Positions 15,036 to 23,930 are shown, counted from the stretch's first letter. The stretch is 36,441 nucleotides of DNA from Deltaproteobacteria bacterium (GCA_004356455.1 SMWZ01000186.1:1-36441); one strand, 5' to 3'. Notes: generated by a model from the sequence alone, not told the origin. Numbers and translations: made by a program.

Positions 15036-17399
15036 TCACGAAGGGAGCATACCCGATCGCTCTGGTGGGGTCGATCTTCGTTCGGATCTGCGCGCTGCGA
15101 GCAAACGTCGTATCACAGGACCCAGGTCACGGTCGTCGATCAAACCCATCTTGACGAACGCGCGCCAGAGCTTCTCTCGAACCTCGCTCGCACGCGCGCA
15201 ATCTTCAACGCTTCGCGCCAGGTGCTCGGCTTTCTCCGTGTCCAGGGCCCGCACGATTTGCCGCACGAGCGCAATGGAGAACGGAGTCATCGACAGCTCG
15301 CTGATGCCCATCCCGATCAGGATCGGCACAGCGACGGGGTTCGCCGCCAGCTCTCCGCATACGGAGCACCCGATGTCGGCCGCTCGCGCTACGTCACTGG
15401 TTCGCCTTATCTGCGCGAGCACCGCCGGGTGGAATGCGTCGTACGACGCCGCGATCCGCTCGTTCTCACGGTCCATCGCCAGCACGTACTGCACGAGATC
15501 GTTCGTGCCTATCGCAAAGAAGTCGACCACGGTCGCGATGTGATCCGCGATCGATACCGCCGCCGGCGTTTCGATCATTACGCCGAGCGGGGGCAGCTTC
15601 GAGAGTCCCAGCCGTTCACACTGCTCAGCCAGGATCGCGCGCGTCTGATCGAGCTCGTCCATCGAGGTGATCATGGGGATCAGGATGCGGATATTGCCTG
15701 GATCGTTCGCGCGCAGGATCGCCCGCAGCTGGCACGCAAACACATCCTCCCGGTCCAGCAAGAAACGGATGGATCGCCACCCAAGCTGAGGGTTGCGCTC
15801 TTGCACTCCCTCGCCCGGGAAGGCCTTGTCTCCGCCCATGTCGAAGGTGCGGATACTCACGGGATCGGGCGCAACCCGCTGCGCCACGTTTCGGTAAACA
15901 CGGGTCTGCTCGTCCTCGTCCGGGAAACCTCGTGACGAGAGCGCCAGGATCTCGGTTCGGAACAGCCCCACCCCACGGGCTCCGTAGTGCTCAGCAAGCG
16001 CGAGATCGTTGAGCCCCCCGATGTTGGCGGAGAGCCGGATCTCGCGGCCGTCGAGCGTGCAGCTCGGAAGGTCTCGAAGCTCGTCCAGCCGCCCCCACAG
16101 CCGCCGGAACCCCTGAGCACGCTGCTGATACTCCTCCAGCACCTCCGGCGTCGGGTTCACGATGACCTCTCCGTCGAGCCCGTTCGCGATCACCCGGTCC
16201 GTGGGTCGAATGCGTTCGAGCAAATCGGGCAGGCCCGTGACGGCCGGGATCTCGAGCGAGCGGGCAAAGATGGAGGCGTGGCTGGCGGGTCCGCCGTGGG
16301 CGGTGATCATACCGGCGATCTTCTCCGTCTCGAGCAGTACGAAGTCGCTGGGCGAGATCCAATCGGCGACCACGATCACGCCATCGCGCAGAGGCGGGTT
16401 GTGCTGGCGCACGCCGACGAGCTCCTCGATCACACGGCCGATCACGTCGCGGATGTCGTCTGCCCGCTCCCGGATCGTCGGGTCCGGGGTGGCTGCAAAA
16501 ATCGACGAATAGTCCTCGAGCACCTCCCTCAGGGCGCGTGCGCCGTCGCCGTGTTCGGCCACGTGGCGCTCGAGCCGCTGCCGGAAGGTCTGGTCCTCCA
16601 GGATCATGATGTGCGTCGTGAACACATCGGCGAAGTCCTCACCCAGGCGCTCGCCGACGGCCGTGCGCAGATCGCCGAGCTGACGAATCGTCTGACGAAG
16701 CGCGCTCTGAACCGCGCGCCACTCCCCTCGCCGCGACGCGGCGGGCTGATAGCGCAATGAGTCGAGGTCGAGCTGCGGGCGCTGCAGGTGGACCGGCCCC
16801 GCCGCGATTCCGGGCGAGCTCGCGATCCCGCGCAGTATCGTGCCCGCTGCGAAGGGCTCGGGCCGAGCCGCGGACCGCGGCTCGATATTTCCCTCGCGCG
16901 CGACCAATGCGATCAGGCGAGCGTTCATGATGATGGACGCCACCTGCGCCGAGATCGTCTCCAGCAGCTCGAGCTCCTCGGCCGAGAAGGTGCGCGGTCG
17001 GGCCGTCTGTACCGTCAGCACCCCCATGGGCATCCCGCGCATGATGAGCGGCACCGCCACCAGCGAGCGAAAACGCTCCTCGCCGGACTCGGGGAAGAGT
17101 CGAAAACGGTCGTCGCGCTGCCAGTCGGGGACGGCGATCGTCTCCCGGGACTCGAGGGCAGCACCCACGATTCCCTCTCCCACGCGCAGGCGGAGCTGGC
17201 CAACGCACTCCGGGCGAAGACCCCGGGTTGCTCGCAGCACGAGCGTGGAGCCGTCATCCTCGCTGAGGTAGATCGAGCAGCCCCCGGCGTGCATCCAGCG
17301 GGCCACCAGACGTACGACGTTCTCGAGGGTCTCCTCGAGGTCGTGGCTCCGCGTAAGGAGCCGACCCATATCCCTCAATAGCTCCGCAGCCCGCGACAT
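15036..17399 (-). CDS. ptsP: PEP-protein phosphotransferase EI-Ntr (PtsP) with N-terminal GAF domain
   Basis: The enzyme autophosphorylates from phosphoenolpyruvate and starts the nitrogen PTS phosphorelay to NPr and EIIA-Ntr. In the 787-residue protein, residues 1-170 are a GAF sensor domain (VGEGIVGAALESRETIAVPD, VAVPLIMRGMPMGVLTVQ). Residues 185-300 are the PTS EI N-terminal helical domain (GIASSPGIAAGPV). GGPASHASIFARSLEIPAV carries the phosphorylated His374. The PEP-binding barrel contains GARGVGLFRTEIL, FFAIGTNDLVQYVLAMDREN and CSVCGELA with Cys681 as the proton donor. GAF-EI fusions are the nitrogen-related form that senses glutamine in other bacteria. No NPr or EIIA gene lies in the window. 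Fur follows 15 bases downstream. Confidence 0.95.
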   Translation of the reverse strand: MSRAAELLRDMGRLLTRSHDLEETLENVVRLVARWMHAGGCSIYLSEDDGSTLVLRATRGLRPECVGQLRLRVGEGIVGAALESRETIAVPDWQRDDRFRLFPESGEERFRSLVAVPLIMRGMPMGVLTVQTARPRTFSAEELELLETISAQVASIIMNARLIALVAREGNIEPRSAARPEPFAAGTILRGIASSPGIAAGPVHLQRPQLDLDSLRYQPAASRRGEWRAVQSALRQTIRQLGDLRTAVGERLGEDFADVFTTHIMILEDQTFRQRLERHVAEHGDGARALREVLEDYSSIFAATPDPTIRERADDIRDVIGRVIEELVGVRQHNPPLRDGVIVVADWISPSDFVLLETEKIAGMITAHGGPASHASIFARSLEIPAVTGLPDLLERIRPTDRVIANGLDGEVIVNPTPEVLEEYQQRAQGFRRLWGRLDELRDLPSCTLDGREIRLSANIGGLNDLALAEHYGARGVGLFRTEILALSSRGFPDEDEQTRVYRNVAQRVAPDPVSIRTFDMGGDKAFPGEGVQERNPQLGWRSIRFLLDREDVFACQLRAILRANDPGNIRILIPMITSMDELDQTRAILAEQCERLGLSKLPPLGVMIETPAAVSIADHIATVVDFFAIGTNDLVQYVLAMDRENERIAASYDAFHPAVLAQIRRTSDVARAADIGCSVCGELAANPVAVPILIGMGISELSMTPFSIALVRQIVRALDTEKAEHLARSVEDCARASEVREKLWRAFVKMGLIDDRDLGPVIRRLLAARRSERRSTPPERSGMLPS

Positions 17400-17531
17400 G
17401 CGACTAACTGTAGCTCACCGCTGACGGGTTCTGGGCGAGGCTTACCTTGGACGTGCCATCCGATGCGGTCGGGACTAGCAACAGCAAGTGCCGCACAGCG
17501 GCATGCGCAGCGAGGCGAAGCCGAGCGTAGT

Positions 17532-17694
17532 GCGGGCAGGCGAGCTTTGCTCGCCGCTAACCCGCTATCGGGATGCCGACGAAGTCCGGCGTCCGCGGGC
17601 AGGCAAGGTTTGCTCGCCGATAACCCGCTACCGGGATGCCGACGAAGTCCGGCGTCCGCGGGCAGGCGAGCTTTGCTCGCCGATAACCCGCTAG
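17532..17694. repeat. 63-bp tandem repeat (2.6 copies) with internal hairpins
   Basis: Units start at 17532, 17595 and 17658; the third is cut at 37 bases. Each begins GCGGGCAGGC, followed by GGCGAGC-TTT-GCTCGCC (a perfect 7-bp hairpin in units 1 and 3, imperfect in unit 2), then TAACCCGCTA and ATGCCGACGAAGTCCGGCGT. Units 1 and 2 differ at only a few positions. The array ends in CTAG (17691-17694), which supplies the stop of the XRE gene. The stretch 17400-17531 before it holds the ptsP upstream region and another CTAG at 17475; I see no gene there. Confidence 0.85.
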
Positions 17695-17924
17695 TCGAGG
17701 AAAACTTGGCTTTTGTCCTCGAAGCTGAGTCCCAGTGCGAGAAGAATCTTGCGCTTGGTGTCCATTCGGCAGTTCATACCCTTCTCGACCGAGTGGATGG
17801 TACGCAGAGCCACCCTCGCCTTCTTCGCGAGCTGGGCCTGGGTCATCAGCTTGTTCTCTCGGAGTTCCCGAACACGGTTCCGTCTCCGTGCAGCCTGCAG
17901 GATCGATCCGTTAGCTTGCTCCAT
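17691..17924 (-). CDS. Small XRE-family helix-turn-helix regulator
   Basis: The 77-residue protein is essentially one HTH_3 domain: RNRVRELRENKLMTQAQLAK, then KARVALRTIHSVEKG with the recognition helix, and NCRMDTKRKILLALGLSFED. The last segment is, from memory, a signature of small Cro/CI-like regulators common in deltaproteobacteria. The ATG at 17924 is chosen because AAGGAG stands nine bases upstream; a TTG eight codons earlier is also open but overlaps that ribosome site. No partner toxin gene is visible. The stop is provided by the CTAG end of the 63-bp repeat array. The operator is unknown; an imperfect dyad ATTGCGTAAT lies at about 17978-17987 upstream. Confidence 0.8.
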   Translation of the reverse strand: MEQANGSILQAARRRNRVRELRENKLMTQAQLAKKARVALRTIHSVEKGMNCRMDTKRKILLALGLSFEDKSQVFLD

Positions 17925-18249
17925 TCCGTGGAGCTCCTTCCCGTTCAAAGGCCCCCCTGCTCCCAGGGCACCGCTTATTGCGTAATCACCTCCCCGAATC
18001 GGGCCCAGCTCTGGATTTCTTTAGAGCCAGCCTGCGCTTAGACGCCCCCCGCGCGCCGGAACCTCACCCATTGCCCAGCGCAGGAGCGCACGATTTGCAA
18101 AGGTCTTGCCCCCGGAAGTGCCTGCCAGCTTCCGGTAGCTGAGGCGGGCTCGTGCCACCTGCAGATGGGGGCCCTTGGCGCCGATCAACGATGGACCCAG
18201 GCACGACGCGGACAAGGATGAGCGCGCCTGTCACGTGTGACGAGGAAAG
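17925..18249. other. Intergenic region between divergent XRE and AsmA-like genes
   Basis: This 325-bp stretch holds the upstream regions of both genes. I see an imperfect dyad ATTGCGTAAT near 17980, a hairpin at 18112-18135 (CCGGAAG and CTTCCGG around a 10-base loop), and GTCAC-GT-GTGAC near 18230 just before the AsmA ribosome site (GAGGAAAG). An open frame on the minus strand (18021-18215) has no recognisable protein features and is not called. Confidence 0.5.
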
Positions 18250-20832
18250 ATGCAAGCTGCTCTGAAGGCCAACTGGTGGCGCATGCTGCGGGCAGCGCTG
18301 CTTCTGGTCGCGATCGGCATCGGCGTAGCTGTCACGGTCACCGTCTCCTCGGGTCCGCATTTCATCGCGGGTGCGCTCACGCAGCTGCTCGGCCGAAGGG
18401 TCGAGATCGCCGGGCTCGAGCTCAGGCTGGGTCGCGCGTTGGAGATCGAGCTCACCGGGGTCCGGGCCTTCGCCGCAGATTCGACGGACGGGGATCCCAT
18501 GCTCGAGGTCCCGCGCGCACGCGGGCGCCAGTCCTGGCCCAGGCTGCTCGCGGGGCAGTTCGTGCCGCTGGAGTGGACCCTCGAGCAGCCGCTACTACGG
18601 CTCCCCCTGACCGGGGAGCGCCAGGCTGGCATACAGCTCCAGCCCAGGTTGCCCCTGCTGAAACTCACCATCCAAGACGGCACCGTGGAGTGGCGCGCGG
18701 GTCAGGGCGAGCCCGTCCTGCTCGAGGGGATTCAGCTGCTGGCCCAACGATCGGCAGTCTTGGGCAGCCTTGTCGGGAGCCTGACGGCTGAGGTCTCGCG
18801 CGGCGGCGATCCGCTCGGTCGCGTGGCGCTCGATTTTCGCGGGCTGACGCAGGGTGTCGCGCTGGAGGGCGAGCTTCGAGCCCTCGAGCTTGCCGCCCTA
18901 CCCCTTCCCGACCTCCTTCCGGACCTGCCGATATCCAGCGGCCGGGTGGACGGTCGGATCGCGCTGCAGATAGAGGAGGAAGGGATCGAGGGCGCGGTCG
19001 ACTTTATCATCACCGACTTCCACATGGACCTGCCTCAGCTGAGCGGCCCCATCGCTCCCAGCGAGATGCGTCTGCGGGGCGAGGGAAGCTGGCGGAACGG
19101 CGAGCTCAGTCTGTACCCCCACGCCATCCGCCTCGACGATCTCGCCCTCACGGGCTCGCTGCACCTGCGCCCGGGACCGCGGGGCCGCGTGCGCGGCCGC
19201 CTGGTGCTGGATCCGTTTCGATTCGGCCGAGCGGGCGGGCGACTGCAGCTAATCCGCCTGCTGGGCCTGCGTCACCAAACCTGGAAAGGGGTGGACGAGC
19301 GCGCGGAGGACGGCTGGATCGATGATCTGGAGGTGAATTTCGACCTGCCCCTCGACGGCCTAGACGAGGCGCTCGCGTTCAGACGCAAGCTACGACCGGA
19401 GGAGCTCACGCTCGTCGCGCGCTTCCGGGACGGCGTTTACCGTCCCTACCCTGATGCGGCCCCGCTCGAGCACATCGTGGGCGAATTGCGCGTGATCGGA
19501 AACGTGCTCGAGTTGGATGGGTTGCGGATGACTCGCAGCGGTCATCCTCTGCCCAGCATTAACCTGCGCGTGGACGGCATGCATCGTCTGGCGCACCTGC
19601 CGCGCGCTGAACGCAACCCGCCGCCCGGTCCCGGAGAGCCGATCCCCGGGCTCGGCCCCGCTTTCACCGCACTCGCGGAAGGCCAGACGGGCGACGGCAA
19701 GGCGCCGGTGTTCCGCCTGAGCAACTTCCGGATCGGCTACACCGCGTTCCTGCTGCCCATTCGCAACCTGAACGGGCGGCTGAGCTTTCCGAAGGGGGGC
19801 GTGGTCATCGAAGACGCCACATGCGTCGTGGGCGGCGCACCCGCCCGCCTGCGGGCGGGCTGGGACCGCCGGACGAATCGGGTGTCTGCCGACATCACCT
19901 ATGAAGATGGGAACGCGCCCCCGCCCACTGCGGACGATGGCAGCTGGATCGAGGGCCGCTTCGAGTCGGAGAGCGTCAGCTTCGGGACCTGGCTCGTTGA
20001 GGGCGTGGCAGGGCGCCTGCGCGCGCGGGGCGCGCAGGTGCAGTTCACTGAAGTCGAGGGTCAGCTCGGCCACGGCGACCTGCAGGCGCACGGCTCGGTC
20101 TCGCTAGCCGAGCCGAGCGGGGCGCCTTTCCGCTTCGAGATCGACATCAAGGGAGCGGACGCGGATATTTTGCGTGGCTATCTGCAGCTGGAGGAGGGCA
20201 CGGTCACGGGTCGCGCCTTTGCGAGGGGAGAGCTCAGCGGACGGCTCGAACCGGGACGCCGCTTCCTCGAGCAGGCCGAGGTCGATCTCCTCACGCGCTT
20301 AGAGGACGGAACGCTCGAGCGCTTGCCCGCAACCATCGCGCTGGCCCGGCTCCCGTCGCTCCAGGGCGTGCGCGCGCTCTTTGGCCAGCCCCTGCCCTAC
20401 GACACCATCAGCGCCCGCTTCAGGATCCAGGCGGGCGTGCTGCATACCGAGAACTTCTCGCTCCAGGGGCCCGAGCTCAGAATGCTGGCGGCGGGGGACA
20501 TTGACCTGCTCTCGGAGGACCTGCAGGCGGATATGACGGTGGCGCTACTCTTCCTGCAAACCGTGGACTGGCTGATCGAGAAGCTCCCTATCCTGCGCGA
20601 TCTGGTCCTGGGCAAGGACCGCAACCTGGTGGCGCTCTACTTCCGCCTCGAAGGTCCCTGGGAGGATCCCAAAGCTAGGCTGGTCACTCCGGCAGCGATT
20701 CAGGCCCCGACGGATTGGGCCGCGCGCATCATCGGGAGCGGGGTGGAGAGGCTGATCGACCTGTTCTCGATCGGCGAATCGCGAGCAAAGAGTCAAACGG
20801 ATGACGACGCAGGCCAGACGCAAGATCAGTAG
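18250..20832 (+). CDS. AsmA/YhdP-like envelope protein
   Basis: The 860-residue protein has one N-terminal membrane helix (about residues 13-34, LLLVAIGIGVAVTVTVSSG), followed by a long periplasmic region of beta-strand-rich repeats. The start of the AsmA domain is FIAGALTQLLGRRVEIAGLELRLG in outline. The C-terminal 150 residues (LRMLAAGDIDLLSEDLQADM, LPILRDLVLGKDRNLVALYF, EGPWEDPKARLVTP) match the pattern of AsmA_2/YhdP C-termini. In E. coli, YhdP, TamB and YdbH are bridge-like proteins carrying phospholipid between inner and outer membrane. This is shorter than YhdP (about 1266 residues) but longer than AsmA (617). ATG follows GAGGAAAG. Its 3' end overlaps the next gene by 32 bases, so it probably heads the operon. 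Confidence 0.82.
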   Translation: MQAALKANWWRMLRAALLLVAIGIGVAVTVTVSSGPHFIAGALTQLLGRRVEIAGLELRLGRALEIELTGVRAFAADSTDGDPMLEVPRARGRQSWPRLLAGQFVPLEWTLEQPLLRLPLTGERQAGIQLQPRLPLLKLTIQDGTVEWRAGQGEPVLLEGIQLLAQRSAVLGSLVGSLTAEVSRGGDPLGRVALDFRGLTQGVALEGELRALELAALPLPDLLPDLPISSGRVDGRIALQIEEEGIEGAVDFIITDFHMDLPQLSGPIAPSEMRLRGEGSWRNGELSLYPHAIRLDDLALTGSLHLRPGPRGRVRGRLVLDPFRFGRAGGRLQLIRLLGLRHQTWKGVDERAEDGWIDDLEVNFDLPLDGLDEALAFRRKLRPEELTLVARFRDGVYRPYPDAAPLEHIVGELRVIGNVLELDGLRMTRSGHPLPSINLRVDGMHRLAHLPRAERNPPPGPGEPIPGLGPAFTALAEGQTGDGKAPVFRLSNFRIGYTAFLLPIRNLNGRLSFPKGGVVIEDATCVVGGAPARLRAGWDRRTNRVSADITYEDGNAPPPTADDGSWIEGRFESESVSFGTWLVEGVAGRLRARGAQVQFTEVEGQLGHGDLQAHGSVSLAEPSGAPFRFEIDIKGADADILRGYLQLEEGTVTGRAFARGELSGRLEPGRRFLEQAEVDLLTRLEDGTLERLPATIALARLPSLQGVRALFGQPLPYDTISARFRIQAGVLHTENFSLQGPELRMLAAGDIDLLSEDLQADMTVALLFLQTVDWLIEKLPILRDLVLGKDRNLVALYFRLEGPWEDPKARLVTPAAIQAPTDWAARIIGSGVERLIDLFSIGESRAKSQTDDDAGQTQDQ

Positions 20833-21283
20833 CCGCAAGGCCCTCAGGTCCAAGCTCGCGCGCCGCCAGGCCAGGGGCGAGCGAATCGTCTTCACCAGCG
20901 GCTGCTTCGACCTGCTTCACATCGGACATCTGCGCAGCCTGGAACAGGCACGTCATCTGGGCGATGTGCTGGTCGTGGGGGTGAATCGCGATCGACGTGT
21001 GCGCGAGCTCAAGGGTCAAGGCCGGCCTCTCGTGCCCGAAGCTCAGCGCGCCGAGCTGCTGGGGGGGCTGGAGTGCGTCGATCATGTCGTCCTGTTCGGG
21101 GAAGACACCGCGGGGCCGCTCATTCGAGCACTCAAGCCGGACATCGTATGTAAGGGTGGGGAGTACCGTGGCGCGCCCGTGCCGGAGCAGGAGGTGATCG
21201 ACGGTCTGGGTGGACGCTTCGTTCTGCTGCGGCAGGTGCCCAGGGTGCGTAGCTCGAGCCTGATCAAGCGCGCCCAGCGCTGA
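20801..21283 (+). CDS. HldE C-terminal-type nucleotidyltransferase (D-glycero-beta-D-manno-heptose 1-phosphate adenylyltransferase)
   Basis: The 160-residue protein is a single cytidylyltransferase-fold domain. RIVFTSGCFDLLHIGHLRSL contains the HxGH nucleotide-binding motif (His40-Ile-Gly-His43). VGVNRDRRVRELKGQGRPLV and DIVCKGGEY are the other family motifs, and VPRVRSSSLIKRAQ corresponds to the ISSTxLI-type end. In Gram-negative bacteria this activity (RfaE domain II, HldC) makes ADP-heptose for LPS core. No separate heptose kinase lies in the window, so the kinase would be elsewhere. The N-terminal 25 residues are basic. The start overlaps the AsmA-like gene by 32 bases, and MoxR follows 15 bases after its stop. 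Confidence 0.88.
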   Translation: MTTQARRKISSRKALRSKLARRQARGERIVFTSGCFDLLHIGHLRSLEQARHLGDVLVVGVNRDRRVRELKGQGRPLVPEAQRAELLGGLECVDHVVLFGEDTAGPLIRALKPDIVCKGGEYRGAPVPEQEVIDGLGGRFVLLRQVPRVRSSSLIKRAQR

Positions 21284-21298
21284 GCTACAATCCCGGGC

Positions 21299-22222
21299 TT
21301 GAAGAGCAAGATCGAGCGCATCAGAAAAGAGATGGCGCGCGCGCTGGTCGGACAGCAGGGGCTCGTGGACGGCCTGCTGATCGCCCTGCTCTGCCACCAA
21401 CACGTTCTGGTGGAGGGCGTCCCAGGTCTGGCCAAGACCACCGCAGTGCGTGCGTTCTCACGCGTGCTCGGGCTCAGCTTCCGCCGCATCCAGTTCACAC
21501 CCGATCTACTGCCGGCGGACCTGCTCGGGACGCACGTGTACGAGCCCCAGCGCGGCGAGTTCCGCTTGCACCGCGGCCCCATCTTTCATCACCTCATCCT
21601 CGCAGACGAGATCAACCGAGCCCCAGCCAAGGTGCAGAGCGCACTCCTGGAGGCCATGGAGGAGCGACAGGTCACGCTGGCGGGAGAGACCCTCGCATTG
21701 CCCAAGCCGTTTCTGCTCATGGCCACACAGAACCCAATCGAGCAGGAGGGCGTGTATCCGCTCCCCGAGGCGCAGGTGGACCGCTTCATGCTCAAGCTTC
21801 GCGTCGACTACCCCTCGCACGAGGAGGAGGTGCAGATCGTACACCATCGCACCGCGCCGGAGGACCCGAAGCTGCCCATGCAGGTTCTCGACGCGAGCGA
21901 GATCGATGCCCTGCGGAGCTCCGTGCGCCGCGTCCACGTCGAGCCGACTCTGGTCGAGTACTCCGTCTGCCTGGTGGAAGCGAGTCGCAAGCCCGAGTCG
22001 GTTCAACTCGGCGGCTCGCCCCGCGCATCGATCTACCTGATCGAGGCAGCGCGCGCGCGCGCCTTCATCGAGCTGCGCGACTACGTGCTGCCCCAGGACA
22101 TCAAGCGTGTCGCCCCCGACGTTCTGCGCCATCGCCTGCGCCTCACCTATGAGGCCGAGGCCCAAGGCCTGACACCGGACCAGGTCATCGACGACCTTCT
22201 GGGTCGGGTCCCCACCCCGTGA
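21299..22222 (+). CDS. MoxR-family AAA+ ATPase
   Basis: The 307-residue ATPase has Walker A GVPGLAKTT (residues 40-48), the MoxR-specific RIQFTPDLLPADLLG, Walker B LILADEINRAP, then QSALLEAMEERQVTLAG and sensor-1 FLLMATQNPIEQEGVYPLPEA. The C-terminal lid has VAPDVLRHRLRLTYEA. MoxR ATPases act as chaperones that help assemble or activate VWA-domain partners, and several VWA genes follow here. The start is TTG; no alternative start fits the length of the family better. It overlaps the DUF58 gene by GTGA. Confidence 0.94.
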   Translation: MKSKIERIRKEMARALVGQQGLVDGLLIALLCHQHVLVEGVPGLAKTTAVRAFSRVLGLSFRRIQFTPDLLPADLLGTHVYEPQRGEFRLHRGPIFHHLILADEINRAPAKVQSALLEAMEERQVTLAGETLALPKPFLLMATQNPIEQEGVYPLPEAQVDRFMLKLRVDYPSHEEEVQIVHHRTAPEDPKLPMQVLDASEIDALRSSVRRVHVEPTLVEYSVCLVEASRKPESVQLGGSPRASIYLIEAARARAFIELRDYVLPQDIKRVAPDVLRHRLRLTYEAEAQGLTPDQVIDDLLGRVPTP

Positions 22223-23070
22223 GAGCGCAAGCAGTCCGGGATGCCCGGGCGCTGCGTATCCGGGCCCATCGAGACACCTCGACCCTGCTCACCGGCGCGT
22301 ACGTGAGCGCCTTTCGTGGCTCGGGTCTCACCTTCGAAGAGTTGCGCGACTACGTTCCCGGCGATGACGTGCGCCGGATCGAGTGGAACGCAACCGCGCG
22401 GCTCAACCGTCCGATCGTCAAGCGCATGCGCGAGGAGCGCGACCTCGTGCTGGCGCTGCTGGTCGACCAGTCGGATTCGCTGGACTTCGGTTTCGGCGGA
22501 CACACCAAACGCGACGCTGTCCGGCGCGCGGCCGCAGCGCTTGCCGTGACCGCCGTTCGGGCTCAGGACCGCATCGCGCTCGCCACTTTCAGCGACGGCC
22601 TGCTGGAGGTGCTGCCGCCGGCCGGGGGACCGCTGCAGCTGCTGCGTGTTCTCAGCGCGCTGGAGGGCTCGAGCGCGGGCAGAGCCACGGATGCGCGGCC
22701 GGCCCTCGCCTGGGCCGCGGATACGCTGCCGCGCCACTCGATCGTCGTGGTCCTCTCGGATCTGCTCTTTCCCGATCCAGGCGAGGCGTTGCGTCGCTGC
22801 GCTCTCAAGCACGAGCTGTGCATGCTGCGAGTCGCGGACCCGGCCGATGACGCTTCGCGCCGCATGGCTCCGGTGCGCGTGCGATCCGCCGAGAGCGGCC
22901 GCAGGTCGGTCTGGGGGCGGCGTTCGAGACGTAAGCAGCCCGCGGCGCGCGGCCTGGGGGACACCCTGTTGCGGAGCCTACACGCCGATGTGGGCCGGCT
23001 CTGGACGGGCTCCCGTCTGATCCCGAGCCTGCAGCGCTTTCTCGAGGCGCGCACGCGAGGACCCGGATGA
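22219..23070 (+). CDS. DUF58-domain (VWA-like) protein
   Basis: The 283-residue protein has the DUF58 signature: GAYVSAFRGSGLTFEELRDY, VPGDDVRRIEWNATARL and RMREERDLVLALLVDQSDSL. After this comes a VWA-like region (DAVRRAAAALAVTAVRAQDR, HSIVVVLSDLLFPD). The MIDAS is altered (DQSDS), which is common in DUF58. It lacks the two N-terminal membrane helices found in many relatives and is probably cytoplasmic. DUF58 genes always stand next to MoxR and are taken to be its partner; the molecular role is not known. GTG start overlapping the moxR stop, and ATGA overlap with the following gene. Confidence 0.9.
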   Translation: MRAQAVRDARALRIRAHRDTSTLLTGAYVSAFRGSGLTFEELRDYVPGDDVRRIEWNATARLNRPIVKRMREERDLVLALLVDQSDSLDFGFGGHTKRDAVRRAAAALAVTAVRAQDRIALATFSDGLLEVLPPAGGPLQLLRVLSALEGSSAGRATDARPALAWAADTLPRHSIVVVLSDLLFPDPGEALRRCALKHELCMLRVADPADDASRRMAPVRVRSAESGRRSVWGRRSRRKQPAARGLGDTLLRSLHADVGRLWTGSRLIPSLQRFLEARTRGPG

Positions 23071-23930
23071 GAGCGGCGCACGTCCTGCTCTTGCTCGCGC
23101 TCTGCAGCGGCGCATGTGCACCGGAGGAGCCGAGACGCGGCATCGAGACCCGCGTCTCCCTGGACCGCACGACGGCCCTGGTCGGCGACCCCCTGGGCGT
23201 GACGATCGAGGTGGAGACACCTCCCGGGTACACGCTCGAGCAACCCGCGGCCCCCGCTAGCGAAGAAACATTCGTCAGCGAATCGATCGAGAAGCTGGAT
23301 CCGATCCCGCTCGCGCGCGGCGTGCGGCACCACCTGCTCTGGACCCTGCGACCCCGGGTGCCGGGCGAGCACGCACTACCGATACTCGAGCTCCCGCTGG
23401 TTCAGCCGGATGGCGGCGTACGCCTGCTGCCGGTGGGAGGGATGCCGTTTCGCGTGCGCTCGGTGCGCGAGGAAGTGCCCGAGCAGCAGGTCTTCTTCGA
23501 TATCCGTCCGGCACCCGAGTACACGCCGCTGCTTCCGCGCGCCGGCATGGCCGCGCTGCTGCTGAGCGCACTCGTCACGGCCGCGGTCTTCATTCACCGG
23601 CGGCAGAAGAGCAGGCAGACCGTGCCGGAGATTGATCTGGTCGAGCTTGCGCGCCGCACCGGCAAGCAGCTCGAGGCCGCGTTCGAGGAGCCCGATGTGC
23701 GCCGACTGGCCGACCGCCTCGCGGGCGCGCTCTGGCCCTTCATCGAACAGAGCTATGCGATCGACAGCGCGAGCTGTACTCCCGCGGACCTGCCGTCAGA
23801 GGTCGGCGAGCCACTGCGCCTCAGCCTGCACGCGCTGGAGAACGCCCGCTTTGAGAAGAACCCCGCCCGCGCACCGGTACTCGAGGCCGGGCGCGCGGCG
23901 CGGGCGGCGCTGAGCGATGTGGGCCGCTGA
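23067..23930 (+). CDS. BatD-like lipoprotein in the DUF4381 position of the Bat operon
   Basis: The 287-residue protein starts with a lipoprotein signal peptide (LLLLALCSGAC, lipidated Cys about residue 17). Residues 25-140 form a periplasmic beta-domain resembling BatD/oxygen-tolerance domains (TTALVGDPLGVTIEVETPPG, PRVPGEHALPILELPLVQ). A membrane helix (about 162-178, MAALLLSALVTAAVFIH) and a cytoplasmic helical tail of about 105 residues follow. In the usual order moxR-DUF58-X-batA, gene X encodes a short DUF4381 membrane protein; this one has that topology plus an extra extracytoplasmic domain. It would sit as a lipid-anchored and transmembrane partner of BatA/BatB. Function unknown. ATGA overlap with DUF58, 14-base overlap with batA. 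Confidence 0.7.
   Translation: MRAAHVLLLLALCSGACAPEEPRRGIETRVSLDRTTALVGDPLGVTIEVETPPGYTLEQPAAPASEETFVSESIEKLDPIPLARGVRHHLLWTLRPRVPGEHALPILELPLVQPDGGVRLLPVGGMPFRVRSVREEVPEQQVFFDIRPAPEYTPLLPRAGMAALLLSALVTAAVFIHRRQKSRQTVPEIDLVELARRTGKQLEAAFEEPDVRRLADRLAGALWPFIEQSYAIDSASCTPADLPSEVGEPLRLSLHALENARFEKNPARAPVLEAGRAARAALSDVGR

Noticed and set aside
17532-17694. Repeats considered as a CRISPR array
   Set aside because: The 63-bp units are contiguous, with no variable spacers, and no cas gene is nearby.
18021-18215. Minus-strand open frame of 64 codons in the XRE/AsmA intergenic region
   Set aside because: No ribosome site, no recognisable motif, and composition like non-coding sequence; may be a gene remnant but cannot be supported.
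18230-18241. GTCAC-GT-GTGAC dyad as a CRP-type operator
   Set aside because: It does not match TGTGA-N6-TCACA in spacing or order; too short to call.
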